Positions 53,269 through 62,767 of a stretch of 64,000 bases of DNA are shown piece by piece. The notes under the pieces were generated by a model. That model made no database searches, was not told the DNA's origin, and worked only from the letters and a program-made list of their open reading frames with translations. How positions within the stretch are numbered: position 1 is the stretch's first letter; each line of letters begins with the position of its first letter. The position numbers were made by a program, and so were the translations under genes. Origin of the DNA: Streptomyces sp. NBRC 109706 (lineage in GTDB: Bacteria; Actinomycetota; Actinomycetes; Streptomycetales; Streptomycetaceae); contig NZ_BBOM01000006.1 of NCBI RefSeq assembly GCF_000974485.1, positions 744,001-808,000 of the forward strand, given 5' to 3'.

Positions 53269-53483
53269 CTTTCGTATCCCCTCCGGCATCGAACACCGCG
53301 GCCCCGCCCCGTAGTTCGGGTGTCGGGTCGAACGGGTGTCGCTGGGGGGAAAGGGGAGGGTGCCGGCCGGGCGGGTGGCGGTAGCGTCCGGGGTGCGATC
53401 TGGCGGACAGCTCCTTGGAGGCCCTGGATGGACCGGACAACTCCCGTGCGCCCAAAGGCGGTTACCCCGGTGGTGGCGCGGTG

Positions 53484-54710
53484 ATGGCGGACGAGACGGA
53501 GACCATTGGCCAGCGGATGCGCCGCGCGCGGCTACGCCTCGGGCTGACCCAGGCCGATGTCGCCGCCCGGCTGCGGCGCACCCAGAGCTGGGTCTCCAAG
53601 GTGGAGAGCGGCGATATCGAACTGGACCGCGCCAGCGTGATCAACGCGCTCGCCGGGGTGCTCCATATCCACCCCAACGAACTGATCGACCGTCCCTTCA
53701 CCGGCAGCACGGCGGAGAACCAGTGGCAGGTCTCGGCCGCGCTGACCTTACGCGAGCTGCGGCGTTACGATCTGGCGCCGACCTTCGACGGCTCCCCCAG
53801 GCCGTCCGCCGAGCTGTGGCAGGAGATGCGCCGCCTCCACCGGCTGCGGGACGACGCCGACAACACCGCCATCCTGACCCTGCTCCCCGATCTGCTGCGC
53901 GAGGCCCATGCCCTGGCCGAGACGGCAGGGGGGCGCGAACGGGAGGAGGCGTACGCCGTCTACGCGGTGGCGTGCAAGTTCGGGCACACCTCGGCGCACG
54001 CCCTGGGGCACCCCGAGTTGATCACCCTGGCCGCCGAGCGCGCCGGCTGGGCGGCCCAACGTTCCGGCGATCCCCTGCTGCCCGCCGTGGTGGACTGGAT
54101 GCGGGCCTGGGACATGTGGGCGACCGCCGACTGGGACGACGCGCTGGCCCTCGGGGACAAGGCGCTGCGCGGCGTGTCCGCCTCCTATGAGCGCGGCGAG
54201 GCGCTGGCGCTGCGGGTCTGGGGCTCGCTCCAACTGCGCGCCGCCGTCTCGGCCGCCAGGGCGGGGAACGCCGGCGAGGCGGGTCACCGGCTGAAGCTGG
54301 CCGACGAGTCGGCGCGCCGGGTGACCGCCGAGACCCAATCCGTCGACGACCGGCACTCGTTGACGTTCAGCGCCGGCAATGTCGGGATCCACCGGGTCAA
54401 TGTGGCGCTCGAACTGAGCCAGCAGGACGAGGCGTTGCGGCTCCACGAGCGGCTCGACCCGGAGCTTGTCGACGCCCTGCCGGCGTCCCGGCGCGGCCAC
54501 TACCGGATGGACCTCGCGCGCGCCTACCTCTGGTCGGGCCGACGCGAGCACGCGGTGACGGAGCTGGCGGCGGCGGAACGCATCGCGCCCCAGCTGATCA
54601 GGAACCATCCGATCGCCCGGGCCACGCTGCGGCGCATCGTCTACGGGGAGCGGACGGGGGTGCGCGAGCAACTGCGGCGGATGTCGGCGCGGTTCCATCT
54701 GAGCGCGTGA
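53484..54710 (+). CDS. XRE-family regulator with TPR-like C-terminus and a TTA codon
   Basis: 408 residues. The helix-turn-helix (about 8-65) reads RMRRARLRLGLTQADVAARL with RRTQSWVSKVESGDIELDRA. The rest is helical and TPR-like (YAVYAVACKFGHTSAHA; YERGEALALRVWGSLQLRAA), as in developmental regulators of the NsdA type. ATG 53484 was chosen; a GTG lies three bases earlier. Leu89 is encoded by TTA (53748-53750), so expression should depend on bldA. Likely a developmental or antibiotic regulator; the target is unknown. Confidence 0.85.
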   Translation: MADETETIGQRMRRARLRLGLTQADVAARLRRTQSWVSKVESGDIELDRASVINALAGVLHIHPNELIDRPFTGSTAENQWQVSAALTLRELRRYDLAPTFDGSPRPSAELWQEMRRLHRLRDDADNTAILTLLPDLLREAHALAETAGGREREEAYAVYAVACKFGHTSAHALGHPELITLAAERAGWAAQRSGDPLLPAVVDWMRAWDMWATADWDDALALGDKALRGVSASYERGEALALRVWGSLQLRAAVSAARAGNAGEAGHRLKLADESARRVTAETQSVDDRHSLTFSAGNVGIHRVNVALELSQQDEALRLHERLDPELVDALPASRRGHYRMDLARAYLWSGRREHAVTELAAAERIAPQLIRNHPIARATLRRIVYGERTGVREQLRRMSARFHLSA

Positions 54711-54847
54711 CCCGGGAGCGGATCCAGGCCCGACGGCCGCCGGAATCGGATGTGTTGAGCTGCTCGTATTCCTTCCCCTCATGCCGACAGTAATGGCACG
54801 GGTACGTTCGGTGATGGGTCGCTCGTCGTTGACGCCGGAGGTGTCTG

Positions 54848-55366
54848 GTGCAGATCGATATCCCCTACCCCGCTTGGGTGCCGTCCGCTGGTCAGGGCGT
54901 CAGGGTCCTGCCGTGCGGCCGATGGTTCGACGCCGTCAGGGCCTCGGGAGCGGAGGGCGCCAGGGCCATCGCCCGGCTCGGCGAGCGCACCGGGCCCGTG
55001 ATCCATCTCCCCACCGAACGCGCGATGTTCTGGCTGGTCCCGGTCGGTTCGGCGGACGGCTGGCGGCTCCCCGGCATCGTGGTCCTCGGCGCCGACGAGA
55101 GCCTTTCGGTGCCACCGCCGTCCCGCACCGAGGGACCGGCGGCGCGCTGGCTGATCCCGCCGCGCCGCTTCTGCCTCACCGATCCGGTCGCCCTGCACGA
55201 GGTGTTGACGGTCGTCGCCAACGGCTGTCGCACCCCGGACGCCTACCGGACGGTGGAGTGCCACACCGGGGCGCACCGCTCCTGTACCAAGGGGGTGGCG
55301 CCGCCACCGCCGGTCGGGATCCCGGTGATCTATCTGGCCTGCGACTGCTCGTGCCACGAGCGCTGA
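54848..55366 (+). CDS. Hypothetical protein, actinobacterial
   Basis: 172 residues, GTG start. Motifs seen include YPAWVPSAGQGVRVLPCGRW, VIHLPTERAMFWLVPVGSAD and a cysteine-rich end (CHTGAHRSC, CDCSCHER) that could bind metal. It vaguely recalls small proteins related to the N-terminal part of bifunctional primase-polymerases, but I cannot support that firmly. Codon bias is normal. It lies between the XRE regulator and a racemase gene with modest gaps. Confidence 0.6.
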   Translation: MQIDIPYPAWVPSAGQGVRVLPCGRWFDAVRASGAEGARAIARLGERTGPVIHLPTERAMFWLVPVGSADGWRLPGIVVLGADESLSVPPPSRTEGPAARWLIPPRRFCLTDPVALHEVLTVVANGCRTPDAYRTVECHTGAHRSCTKGVAPPPPVGIPVIYLACDCSCHER

Positions 55367-55409
55367 GCCGCGCCCCGAAGCGCGTCATCCGAGGTGGGAC
55401 GATGGAACG

Positions 55410-56153
55410 ATGAGACATCTGGGGATTCTGGGCCACAGCACCGAGGGTGCCGCGCTCTGCTTCCGCGCCTTCTGCCAGCGCGGATTCAAGGAGTTGGGGG
55501 AGCATCAGCATCCCGATGTCACCCTGGACTGCATCGCCCTGGCGCGGAGCATGCCGGGCTGGGACTCGGGGGACCACGCGGCCGTGCGCGGCGTGCTGGC
55601 GGAGAGCGTGCGTCGACTGGCCGCCGCCGGCGCCGAGTTCTTCCTCTGCCCGGACAACACCGCGCATATGGCGCTGGAGTTGCCCGGCGAGCCGCTGGCG
55701 CTGCCCGGCCTGCATCTGCCCGATGTGGTGGCCGCCCGCGCCGCGCGGGACGGGCGCCGACGGGTCGGCGTGCTGGGCACCCGCTACACGATGGACGGCC
55801 CGCTCTACCCGACGGCCCTGGGCCGGGTCGGCATCGAGGCCGCCATCCCCGAGGCGGCCGACCGGGAGCTGATCCACCGCACCATCTTCGACGAGTTGTT
55901 GAACGGCGAGATCGACGCCGGCTCCCGGGAGGCGTTCGCCGCCGTCATCGGGCGGCTGGCGGAGCGCGGTTGCGATGCGGTGGCGCTGGTGTGCACGGAG
56001 ATCCCGCTGCTGGTCACGCCGGAGATATCGCCGTTGCCCACGCTGGACTCCACCCGGCTGTCGGCGGACGCGGCCTTCGATGTCGCGGTGGGGCTGGCGC
56101 CCTTCCCCGCATGGCGGGGTGGTCCGGTACCGCATGTCGGCGACCGTTCCTGA
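55410..56153 (+). CDS. Aspartate/glutamate racemase family protein
   Basis: 247 residues. The two catalytic cysteines of the PLP-independent racemases lie in FFLCPDNTAH (about residue 78) and ALVCTEIPLL (about residue 195). GVLGTRYTMDG is also characteristic. The N-terminal MRHLGILGHSTEGAALCF binds the substrate carboxylate. Closest to the YgeA-like group, whose substrates are often broad. The start has GAGGTGGGA upstream. Confidence 0.88.
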   Translation: MRHLGILGHSTEGAALCFRAFCQRGFKELGEHQHPDVTLDCIALARSMPGWDSGDHAAVRGVLAESVRRLAAAGAEFFLCPDNTAHMALELPGEPLALPGLHLPDVVAARAARDGRRRVGVLGTRYTMDGPLYPTALGRVGIEAAIPEAADRELIHRTIFDELLNGEIDAGSREAFAAVIGRLAERGCDAVALVCTEIPLLVTPEISPLPTLDSTRLSADAAFDVAVGLAPFPAWRGGPVPHVGDRS

Positions 56154-56282
56154 TCTCCAGGGCCGGGGCGAATGTCCGTTTTTTCGCCGCTCGTTGACCG
56201 ACCCTGGCCGATTTCCGCCTGTCAGGAAGTGGGCCGGCCTTCGCGGGCGGGATTGTCAGACCCATGGTCCAGCATGGAGGGC

Positions 56283-56696
56283 ATGACAGACCTCGTCATC
56301 CACGATGAGTGGCAGCTTCCGGCGTGGACGGAGACGGTGGGGCCCGGTTGGGCGGCCCTGCTGGTCCGGCTGCACCAGCAGTTGCTTGTCCTCGCTCCGG
56401 ACTACCGGATCGAAAAGTGCGAGCGCGGCCTGGGCGGCCTGCGGATCTGCGTCGCCGATCGCTTCGACGACCAGGGCGACTTCGACGGCCAGTGGGCCGA
56501 TCTCGCCACCCAGCTCACCGACGCCACCGAAACGGCCTCCGAGCGGACCTGCGAGATATGCGGCGGCCCCGGCCGCCCGCGCTTCCGCGGCGGTGCCGGA
56601 GAGGTCTGGATCACGGCGCTCTGCGACGGCTGTGCCGCCGAGTTGACGCGCCAGGCGATCCCGGAGCCGCGCGGTGCCCGCGGCTCCGGGCGGTAG
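56283..56696 (+). CDS. Hypothetical zinc-binding protein
   Basis: 137 residues from ATG 56283, with GGAGG five bases upstream; an ATG three codons earlier is possible. CEICG (about residue 93) and CDGC (about 118) should form one zinc site. The N-terminal part (WAALLVRLHQQLLVLAPDYRI) is amphipathic and helical. It ends five bases before the convergent glycosyltransferase stop. Function is not recognised. Confidence 0.6.
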   Translation: MTDLVIHDEWQLPAWTETVGPGWAALLVRLHQQLLVLAPDYRIEKCERGLGGLRICVADRFDDQGDFDGQWADLATQLTDATETASERTCEICGGPGRPRFRGGAGEVWITALCDGCAAELTRQAIPEPRGARGSGR

Positions 56697-56701
56697 CTCC
56701 G

Positions 56702-58705
56702 TCAGTGCGCGGCCCGGGGCGGGCGCACCGGCGCGGTGGTCAGGATCAGATCGTGGGCGGCGCTGTAGCCGAGCCGGAGGGAGTTCTCGCCCCTGGTGAT
56801 CGCCGGATAGAGATCGGTCTTCCTGCGGTCCACGGTGTCCCCGCCGATCCGGCCCAGCGGGATCAGGGTGCCGTCCGCCGCCCGGATCAACAGGTTCCAC
56901 CGACCGTGCGGTTGGGCCAGGGCCGTCTCATAGGGGATCGTCAACAGCACCCGGCCGGTCGGCAGCACCCGCAGCGGGATGGTGAAGTCCAGCAGCTCGG
57001 GCTCCCGTTCCAGGACGGCCAGCGCCTCCCCGGCCTGCGGCCCGTGCGGGGTCGCCGTCACGGTGACGGCCTCCTCGTCCAGTCCGATGTCCAGCACCTC
57101 GGCATGGGTCGGCCGCAGCCAGCTGCGGAGGGAGAGGTTCCCCTCCTTGGTGGCATAGGGGATCCAGGAGCTGACGCCCTGCTCGCCCACCGTCGGCACG
57201 GCGTCCACCAGCGCCGCCTGTTCCACCCTGGTCGCCACCAGCCGGCGGGCCTTAGCGGCCGTCGAGGCCGTGACATAGCAGTCCCAACGCCCTTCGGCCA
57301 GCCGCTGGTCGGCCCGCCGCACCGCGCCGCGCCCCTCGCGGTCGAGCGGCAGCCGCACCGTCCGCCCCTCCGGATCGTCCCGCAGCCGCAGCACCAGATC
57401 ACCCGGCTCGGCCGGCGTCAGAGCCACCTGGAAGCCGCCGTCGGGCGTGGCCACGCAGTGCGCCGCCGGCCGGGCCGGCCGGTCCGCGCTGGCCGCCACC
57501 ACCAGCCGGCGGTCCTGGCGCCGGCGCAGCAGGGTGCGCAGCCGCAGCCGGCCCCGGCCGCGCGGGCCGCCGGCGAACAGCTCCTCATAGGCCGCGGCGA
57601 CCACGGAGGGCTCGTAACGCGCGGCGGTGCGCAGCGCGTTCTCCGCCATCCGCCGCCGCAGCGGCGCGTCGGCCATCACCCCGCGCAGCCCCTCGGCCAG
57701 CCCGGCGGCGATCCCGGCGTCGCCGCCGTCCATCGGCACCAACACCCCGTCCTCGCCCGGGGTGATGATCTCGCTCGGCCCATAGGGGCAGTCCGTGGAG
57801 ACCACGGGCAGCCCACAGGCCATCGCCTCCACGATGGTCAGCCCGAACGACTCCCAGGAGGAGGAGACCGCGCCGATCGCGCCCTTGGCCCATTCCGTGT
57901 CGATCGGCGAAACGGCCCCCATCAGCCGCGCCCGGCCGGCCAGCCCCAGCGCGTCGATGCGCTCCAACAGCGGCTCCCGCAGCGGCCCACGCCCATAGAT
58001 CCGCAGCTCCCAGTCGGGGAAATCGTCGCGGAGCCCGGCGAACGCCTCGATCAGCAGGTCATAGCGCTTCTGGGCCACCAGCCGCCCGGCCGCGACCACC
58101 ATCCTGCTCTCCCCGGTCGACCGCGTCACGGCCGGCGCCGGCGAGGAGTTGGGGATATGCCGGATCCGGGTGGCCGCCTCCGGCAGCGCCTCCCGATAGG
58201 CCGCCGCATCGGTGCTCGACACCGGCGCGAACGCGTCCAGCTCGGCCACCGCCGCCAGCTGCAGCTCCCGATGCCCCGCGTCCTCCCTGACCCGCAGCGT
58301 GGAATGCTCCTGCCCCACCCGCAGATAGCGCCCCGGCACGCCATAGCGCGCCAGATAGACGTTCAACACCGGCCGGGTGGAGATCACCACATCGGCGTCC
58401 GCGTGCCGCAGATAGTCGGCCATCCGCTGGTCGCTGAGCGCGCTGACCCCGCCCACCGAGTCGGGAAAGCACCCGCTCGGCTGCTTGGCGGCCGGCAGCT
58501 CCGGATCGGTCGCGCTCTCGCGCTGGTCGATCAGCGCCACCATCCGCACCCGGGGATCGAAGGCCAGGCCCGGCGAGTCCCGGTGACAGTAGAGGCTGGC
58601 CACGGTGACGCTGTGGCGCTCGACGAGGGCGGCGGAGAGGTTCGCCACGGAACGGATGGTGCCCCCGATGCCGTAGGCGTTGTTGAGCAGAAAGGTGATC
58701 TTCAC
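56702..58705 (-). CDS. GT4-family glycosyltransferase with extra C-terminal domain
   Basis: 667 residues. A GT-B fold glycosyltransferase covers about 1-375: ITFLLNNAYGIGGTIRSVAN at the start, VVAAGRLVAQKRYDLLIEAF, then SWESFGLTIVEAMACGLPVV and GPSEII, the E-x7-E donor site. The remaining ~290 residues are beta-rich with no recognised motif and resemble C-terminal modules of wall-teichoic-acid or capsule transferases. The GTG start at 58705 has only a weak ribosome site. There is no signal peptide, so it acts on the cytoplasmic side. Confidence 0.88.
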   Translation of the reverse strand: MKITFLLNNAYGIGGTIRSVANLSAALVERHSVTVASLYCHRDSPGLAFDPRVRMVALIDQRESATDPELPAAKQPSGCFPDSVGGVSALSDQRMADYLRHADADVVISTRPVLNVYLARYGVPGRYLRVGQEHSTLRVREDAGHRELQLAAVAELDAFAPVSSTDAAAYREALPEAATRIRHIPNSSPAPAVTRSTGESRMVVAAGRLVAQKRYDLLIEAFAGLRDDFPDWELRIYGRGPLREPLLERIDALGLAGRARLMGAVSPIDTEWAKGAIGAVSSSWESFGLTIVEAMACGLPVVSTDCPYGPSEIITPGEDGVLVPMDGGDAGIAAGLAEGLRGVMADAPLRRRMAENALRTAARYEPSVVAAAYEELFAGGPRGRGRLRLRTLLRRRQDRRLVVAASADRPARPAAHCVATPDGGFQVALTPAEPGDLVLRLRDDPEGRTVRLPLDREGRGAVRRADQRLAEGRWDCYVTASTAAKARRLVATRVEQAALVDAVPTVGEQGVSSWIPYATKEGNLSLRSWLRPTHAEVLDIGLDEEAVTVTATPHGPQAGEALAVLEREPELLDFTIPLRVLPTGRVLLTIPYETALAQPHGRWNLLIRAADGTLIPLGRIGGDTVDRRKTDLYPAITRGENSLRLGYSAAHDLILTTAPVRPPRAAH

Positions 58706-58962
58706 GGTTCTATGCCTGAGTTCCGGTGAGACCGCGCCGCCGCGTGCGGACGCGCGGGCAAGGACGAGTGAGCCGCCCGACGGATGTGCCGAACGCGGCA
58801 GATGGTGACACAGCGAACGCGCCCCCGTACCCGGGGTGAGCATCGATCGACGGCCCGATCGCCCTGCTCAGCCGAAGCCCAGGCTGCCCCGGGGCCCTCG
58901 CACCGCGCCCACGGTTTCATCCGTACCGGTGAACGGGCACCCGTCGAGCGGCCCCCGTGGAC

Positions 58963-60150
58963 CTAGCCGGCGGCGAGCGGAAGCCGGTTCAGGGCGTGCG
59001 AACGGAAGCTCGTCGTCCAGCTCGGCCGGCCGAAGCAGCCGGCGTCCAGGCGCGGCAGCAGCGCGGTGAGCGCGGCGCCGATCTCCAGCCGGGCCAGCGG
59101 CGCGCCCAGGCAGTAGTGCACCCCCTGCCCCAGGGCCAGTTGGGCGGCCGGCTCCACGCGCCGGATGTCGAAGCGGTCCGGGTCCGGATAGCGCGCCGGA
59201 TCGCGGTTGGCCGAGGCGAGCCCGAGCAGCACCGTGTCCCCCCGCGGAACGGTGACGCCCGCCACCTCAAGCGGCTCCGTCGCGAAGCGGCGCAGCGCCA
59301 CCAGATTGGGATGCCCATGGCGCAGGAACTCCTCGACCGCCCCCGGCAGCAGCGCCGGATCCGCGCGCAGCGCCGCCAGCTGCTCCGGCTCCTCGCTCAG
59401 CGCCAACAGCCCCGCGCTCAACGTGTGTTGCACGTTCTCGATGCCGGCGCCCAGCAGCAGGAAGGCGAGCGAGACCAGCTCCTCCTCGCTCAGCCGGTCG
59501 GCCTCGTCCCTGGCCGCGATCAGCGTGGAGAGCAGATCGTCACGCGGATCCGCCCGCCGGGCGGCGACCAGCGCCAGCAGAAAGCGGTGCACCTCAGCGA
59601 CGGCCTCGGCGGCCGCACGGGAGCTGGGCGGCGCCAGCATGGTGGAGATCCAGCGCGCGAACGGGCGGCGGTCCTCCTCCGGCAGATCGAAGAGATCGCT
59701 CATCACGGTCAGCGGCAGCGGGGTGCTGAACTCCGTCACCACATCCGTCGTCAGCCCTTCGGCGTAACGGTGGGCCGCCGCCTCGATCGCGGCGCGCAGT
59801 CCGGCCACCCGGCGTGGGGTGAAGCCGTGCGAGACCAGCCGCCGCAGCCGCAGATGGTCGGCGCCGTCCAGGTTGAGCAGGTTGGCGTCCAACTCGGGCG
59901 GCAGCGCGAAACCGCGCCAGGGGGTGCGGGCGTGTCGCTTGCTGACGGACAGCCTCGGATCGGCCAGCAGCGGCCTGACCTCGGCGTCCCTGGTGACCAG
60001 CCAGACCGGGGAGCCGTCGGGCAGCGCGATGTGGTGGACGGGGGCCGCCGCGCGCAGCTCGGCGAGCACGGCGTGCGGCGCCGAGGTGAACGCGTCGTCG
60101 AAGGGCTCGGGCAGGCTGGCCGGGGTCGCCGATGGCGTGACGGTGCTCAT
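58963..60150 (-). CDS. Cytochrome P450
   Basis: 395 residues, bacterial class I size. The I-helix reads LLLGAGIENVQHT, keeping the acid but replacing the usual following threonine by asparagine. The K-helix ExxR lies in EEFLRHG. The haem loop reads LGQGVHYCLG, with Leu in place of the conserved Phe. ATG 60150 was chosen; an upstream extension would add a Pro/Arg-rich string. Ferredoxin and reductase genes are not nearby. The changes at the I-helix suggest altered oxygen activation or a special substrate. The 257 bp down to the glycosyltransferase gene holds no feature I can support. Confidence 0.92.
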   Translation of the reverse strand: MSTVTPSATPASLPEPFDDAFTSAPHAVLAELRAAAPVHHIALPDGSPVWLVTRDAEVRPLLADPRLSVSKRHARTPWRGFALPPELDANLLNLDGADHLRLRRLVSHGFTPRRVAGLRAAIEAAAHRYAEGLTTDVVTEFSTPLPLTVMSDLFDLPEEDRRPFARWISTMLAPPSSRAAAEAVAEVHRFLLALVAARRADPRDDLLSTLIAARDEADRLSEEELVSLAFLLLGAGIENVQHTLSAGLLALSEEPEQLAALRADPALLPGAVEEFLRHGHPNLVALRRFATEPLEVAGVTVPRGDTVLLGLASANRDPARYPDPDRFDIRRVEPAAQLALGQGVHYCLGAPLARLEIGAALTALLPRLDAGCFGRPSWTTSFRSHALNRLPLAAG

Positions 60151-60416
60151 CCGGCCCATTCTCCCCGGCTCCTCGGACCGGCGACCCGGCTCACCCGGCT
60201 CACCGGGGCGGGCGGGGGCGCGCGAGGGGCGCGCGGCGGGGGAGAGTGCCATCATCGCCTCACCGTCAGTTTTCGGTCGAAACAGTGAAGAAACGGCTGA
60301 CGAAACGAAGAAACAGAGAGTCGGCGGAATCCGGTCGGAACCGAAACGGACCGCCGGGGCTGGACGCGGTGACCGGGGGACGTTTCCGCGCGGGACCGTT
60401 CAGGAGGTCGTTACAG

Positions 60417-61211
60417 ATGTCCGAGTTCCCCGAGGGGCTGCCCTGTTGGGCCGATGTCACCCTGCCCGATCTGGAAGCGGGCAAGTCCTTCTACGGCGCG
60501 TTGTTCGGCTGGACCTTCGAGGAGGGCCCCGAGGAGTACGGCCACTACACCGTGGCGTACTCCGACGGCCACCCGGTGGCCGGCCTCGCGCCCCAGCTGC
60601 CGGGGCAGGAGGTGCCTCCGGCCTGGGTGCTCTACTACGCCTCTCCCGATCTCTCGGCGACCGCCGCCCGGATCAGGGAGCACGGCGGCCAGCTGCTGGC
60701 CCAGCCGATGAAGGTCGGCGACATGGGCTCGGTGCTGCTCGGCTGGGACCCGGGCGGAGTGCTCTTCGGCGCCTGGCAGCCGGGCCGCCACCGGGGCTTC
60801 GACCGCCGCAACCAGCCGGGCGGCTTCTGCTGGAGCGAGGTCGCCACCCGCGATCCGGCGGCCGCCGACGCGTTCTTCCCGGCCGTCTTCCCCTTCCGGG
60901 CGCGGAAGATGGGCGACGGCGACGATATGGACTACCGGGTCTGGAACATCGGCGACCAGATGGTCGGCGGCCGCTACGCCCTGGGCCCCGACGCGCCGAG
61001 CGGCGCGCCGTCCCGGATCGACATCTACTACGCGGTGCCGGACTGCGACGCCGCCGTGGAGACGGTCGACCGGCTGGGCGGCACGGTGCACACCGGCCCG
61101 GTGGACAGCCCCTTCGGCCGGATGGCGGCCATCAGCGATCCCCAGGGCGCCGGGCTCTCGGTGATCGACCTCTCGACCACCAAGGGCGAGCCCCCGCCGG
61201 TCGAACCCTGA
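60417..61211 (+). CDS. Double VOC (glyoxalase/bleomycin-resistance) domain protein
   Basis: 264 residues with two VOC modules, about 5-120 and 135-260 (PCWADVTLPDLEAGKSFYGA; GGFCWSEVATRDPAAADAFF). ATG 60417 follows AGGAGG. Proteins of this kind may be hydroxylases, dioxygenase-like or drug-binding; metal ligands cannot be assigned with confidence. It is divergent from the P450 across 266 bp, which contains an A-rich tract and a small TTTCG-GT-CGAAA repeat at 60271-60282. Confidence 0.88.
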   Translation: MSEFPEGLPCWADVTLPDLEAGKSFYGALFGWTFEEGPEEYGHYTVAYSDGHPVAGLAPQLPGQEVPPAWVLYYASPDLSATAARIREHGGQLLAQPMKVGDMGSVLLGWDPGGVLFGAWQPGRHRGFDRRNQPGGFCWSEVATRDPAAADAFFPAVFPFRARKMGDGDDMDYRVWNIGDQMVGGRYALGPDAPSGAPSRIDIYYAVPDCDAAVETVDRLGGTVHTGPVDSPFGRMAAISDPQGAGLSVIDLSTTKGEPPPVEP

Positions 61212-61281
61212 GCCGGCCCCGCGCCGCCCGGAGGTCGTAAATGCCCTGGCCCGACGCTCCGTTGACGCATAGCCTGCGCTG

Positions 61282-62610
61282 ATGCGACGAGAAGGCCGCC
61301 GGGTCGGGCGGGCGGGTCTTGGGCGGCCCTTCAACACGCTGTGGGCGGCCACCGCCGTCTCCAACGTCGGCGACGGCATCGTGAAGGCCGCGGCCCCGCT
61401 GCTGGTCGCCTCCGTCACCGACAGCCCGGCGCTGATCGGCTGGGCTGTCTTTGTGCAACAGTCGCCCTGGTTGCTGTTCTCCCTGGTCAGCGGCGTCTAT
61501 GTGGACCGGCTCGACCGTCGCAGGCTGATCGTGGTGATCAATCTGCTGCGCGGCGCGGTGATCGGCGGGCTGGCGCTCGCGGTCTGGGGCGACGCGGTCA
61601 GCGTGCCGGTGATCTATGTCGCCGGCTTCCTGTTGGGCACCTGCGAGACGCTGGGCGACAACGCCTCGGCCGCGCTGATCCCCGCGACGGTGCGCAGCGA
61701 GGACCTGCCCCGGGCCAACGCCCGGATGCAGGTGGTCCTCTATGTGGTCAACCACTTCTCCGCGCCGCCGTTGGGCGCCGCGCTCTTCGTGGTGGCCGCC
61801 GCGCTGCCGTTCGGCGTCAACGCCGTCACCTTCGCGCTGGCCGCCCTGCTGATCTCGACCCTGCGCGAAACCGGCGGGACGCCGGCGCGCGAGCCGGCGC
61901 GCGAGCGACAGCGGGTGCGCGGGGAGATCGCCGAGGGCGTGCGCTGGCTGTGGGACCAACCGACGATCCGCATGATCTCCGTCACGTTGGCGCTGATGAA
62001 CATCACGCTGGTGGCCGGCTTCTCCGTCCTGGTGCTCTACGCCCGCGACCGGTTGGGCCTCGGCGAGATCGGCTACGGTCTGCTGCTCTCCGCCACCGCC
62101 GCCGGTGGGCTGCTGGGCGCGCTCTGCGCGGTGCGCCTGAGTGAACGGTTCCGCACCAGCACCCTGCTGCGGGCGGCCCTGGTGCTGGAGTCCCTCACCC
62201 ACCTCGGGCTGGCGCTGGCCCACGCCGCCTGGCTGGTGACCTCGGTGCTGGTGATGTTCGGGGCGCACAACGCCGTCTTCGGCGTGGTGGTACGGACGTT
62301 GCGGCAGCGCATGGTGCCGGACGCGCTGCGCGGGCGGGTGGAGAGCGTCTTCATGATGTTCTCCATGGGCGGCTCGGCCCTGGGCGCGCTGATCGGCGGC
62401 CCCATCGCGTTCGCGCTGGGGGTGACCGGCCCCTTCTGGATCGCGTTCGCGGTGATGACCGCGCTGACCCTGGTCGCCTGGCGCCCGTTCGGCCGGGCCA
62501 CGGCGGAGGCCGCGCGGGGCGGCCCGACGGCGTCTGGCAACACGGGCCGGGAAGCGTCCCGGGACGGCGACGAACCGCCGGCCAACGAGCTGTCCAGAGA
62601 CCTGGGGTGA
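61282..62610 (+). CDS. MFS exporter (MFS_3/EntS-like)
   Basis: 442 residues with about 12 helices. Signatures are NTLWAATAVSNVGDGIVKAA, then GVYVDRLDRRRLIVVINLLR, and ALIPATVRSEDLPRANARM, typical of the EntS-like and TetA-like exporters. The last ~45 residues are hydrophilic Gly/Arg/Asp. No specific substrate can be given; siderophore or antibiotic export is common for the group. Paired DnaA boxes lie 15 bases after its stop. Confidence 0.9.
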   Translation: MRREGRRVGRAGLGRPFNTLWAATAVSNVGDGIVKAAAPLLVASVTDSPALIGWAVFVQQSPWLLFSLVSGVYVDRLDRRRLIVVINLLRGAVIGGLALAVWGDAVSVPVIYVAGFLLGTCETLGDNASAALIPATVRSEDLPRANARMQVVLYVVNHFSAPPLGAALFVVAAALPFGVNAVTFALAALLISTLRETGGTPAREPARERQRVRGEIAEGVRWLWDQPTIRMISVTLALMNITLVAGFSVLVLYARDRLGLGEIGYGLLLSATAAGGLLGALCAVRLSERFRTSTLLRAALVLESLTHLGLALAHAAWLVTSVLVMFGAHNAVFGVVVRTLRQRMVPDALRGRVESVFMMFSMGGSALGALIGGPIAFALGVTGPFWIAFAVMTALTLVAWRPFGRATAEAARGGPTASGNTGREASRDGDEPPANELSRDLG

Positions 62611-62624
62611 GCCGGTGCCGTGCA

Positions 62625-62647
62625 CTTGTCCACAGCCTGTGGACAAG
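62625..62647. promoter_or_regulatory. Two inverted DnaA boxes
   Basis: CTTGTCCACA-GCC-TGTGGACAAG is a perfect inverted repeat. Each arm contains TTGTCCACA, the preferred Streptomyces DnaA box, one on each strand (62626-62634 and 62638-62646). It could be a DnaA-binding/titration site or a terminator stem for the MFS gene. Confidence 0.65.
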
Positions 62648-62715
62648 CCGGGCCCGGGCGGGCTCCGCCGACCAAACGGTTGAGCGAAGGACCAGGCTGG
62701 GAGAGAGTGCCTGCT

Positions 62716-62754
62716 GAACCAACCAGCGGAACCAACCAGCGGAACCAACCAGGG
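62716..62754. repeat. Three tandem 13-bp repeats
   Basis: GAACCAACCAGCG occurs twice, then GAACCAACCAGGG, directly upstream of the FAH-family gene; the last copy contributes AGGGGAG, that gene's ribosome-binding region. Confidence 0.8.
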
Positions 62755-62767
62755 GAGTCAGCTGATC

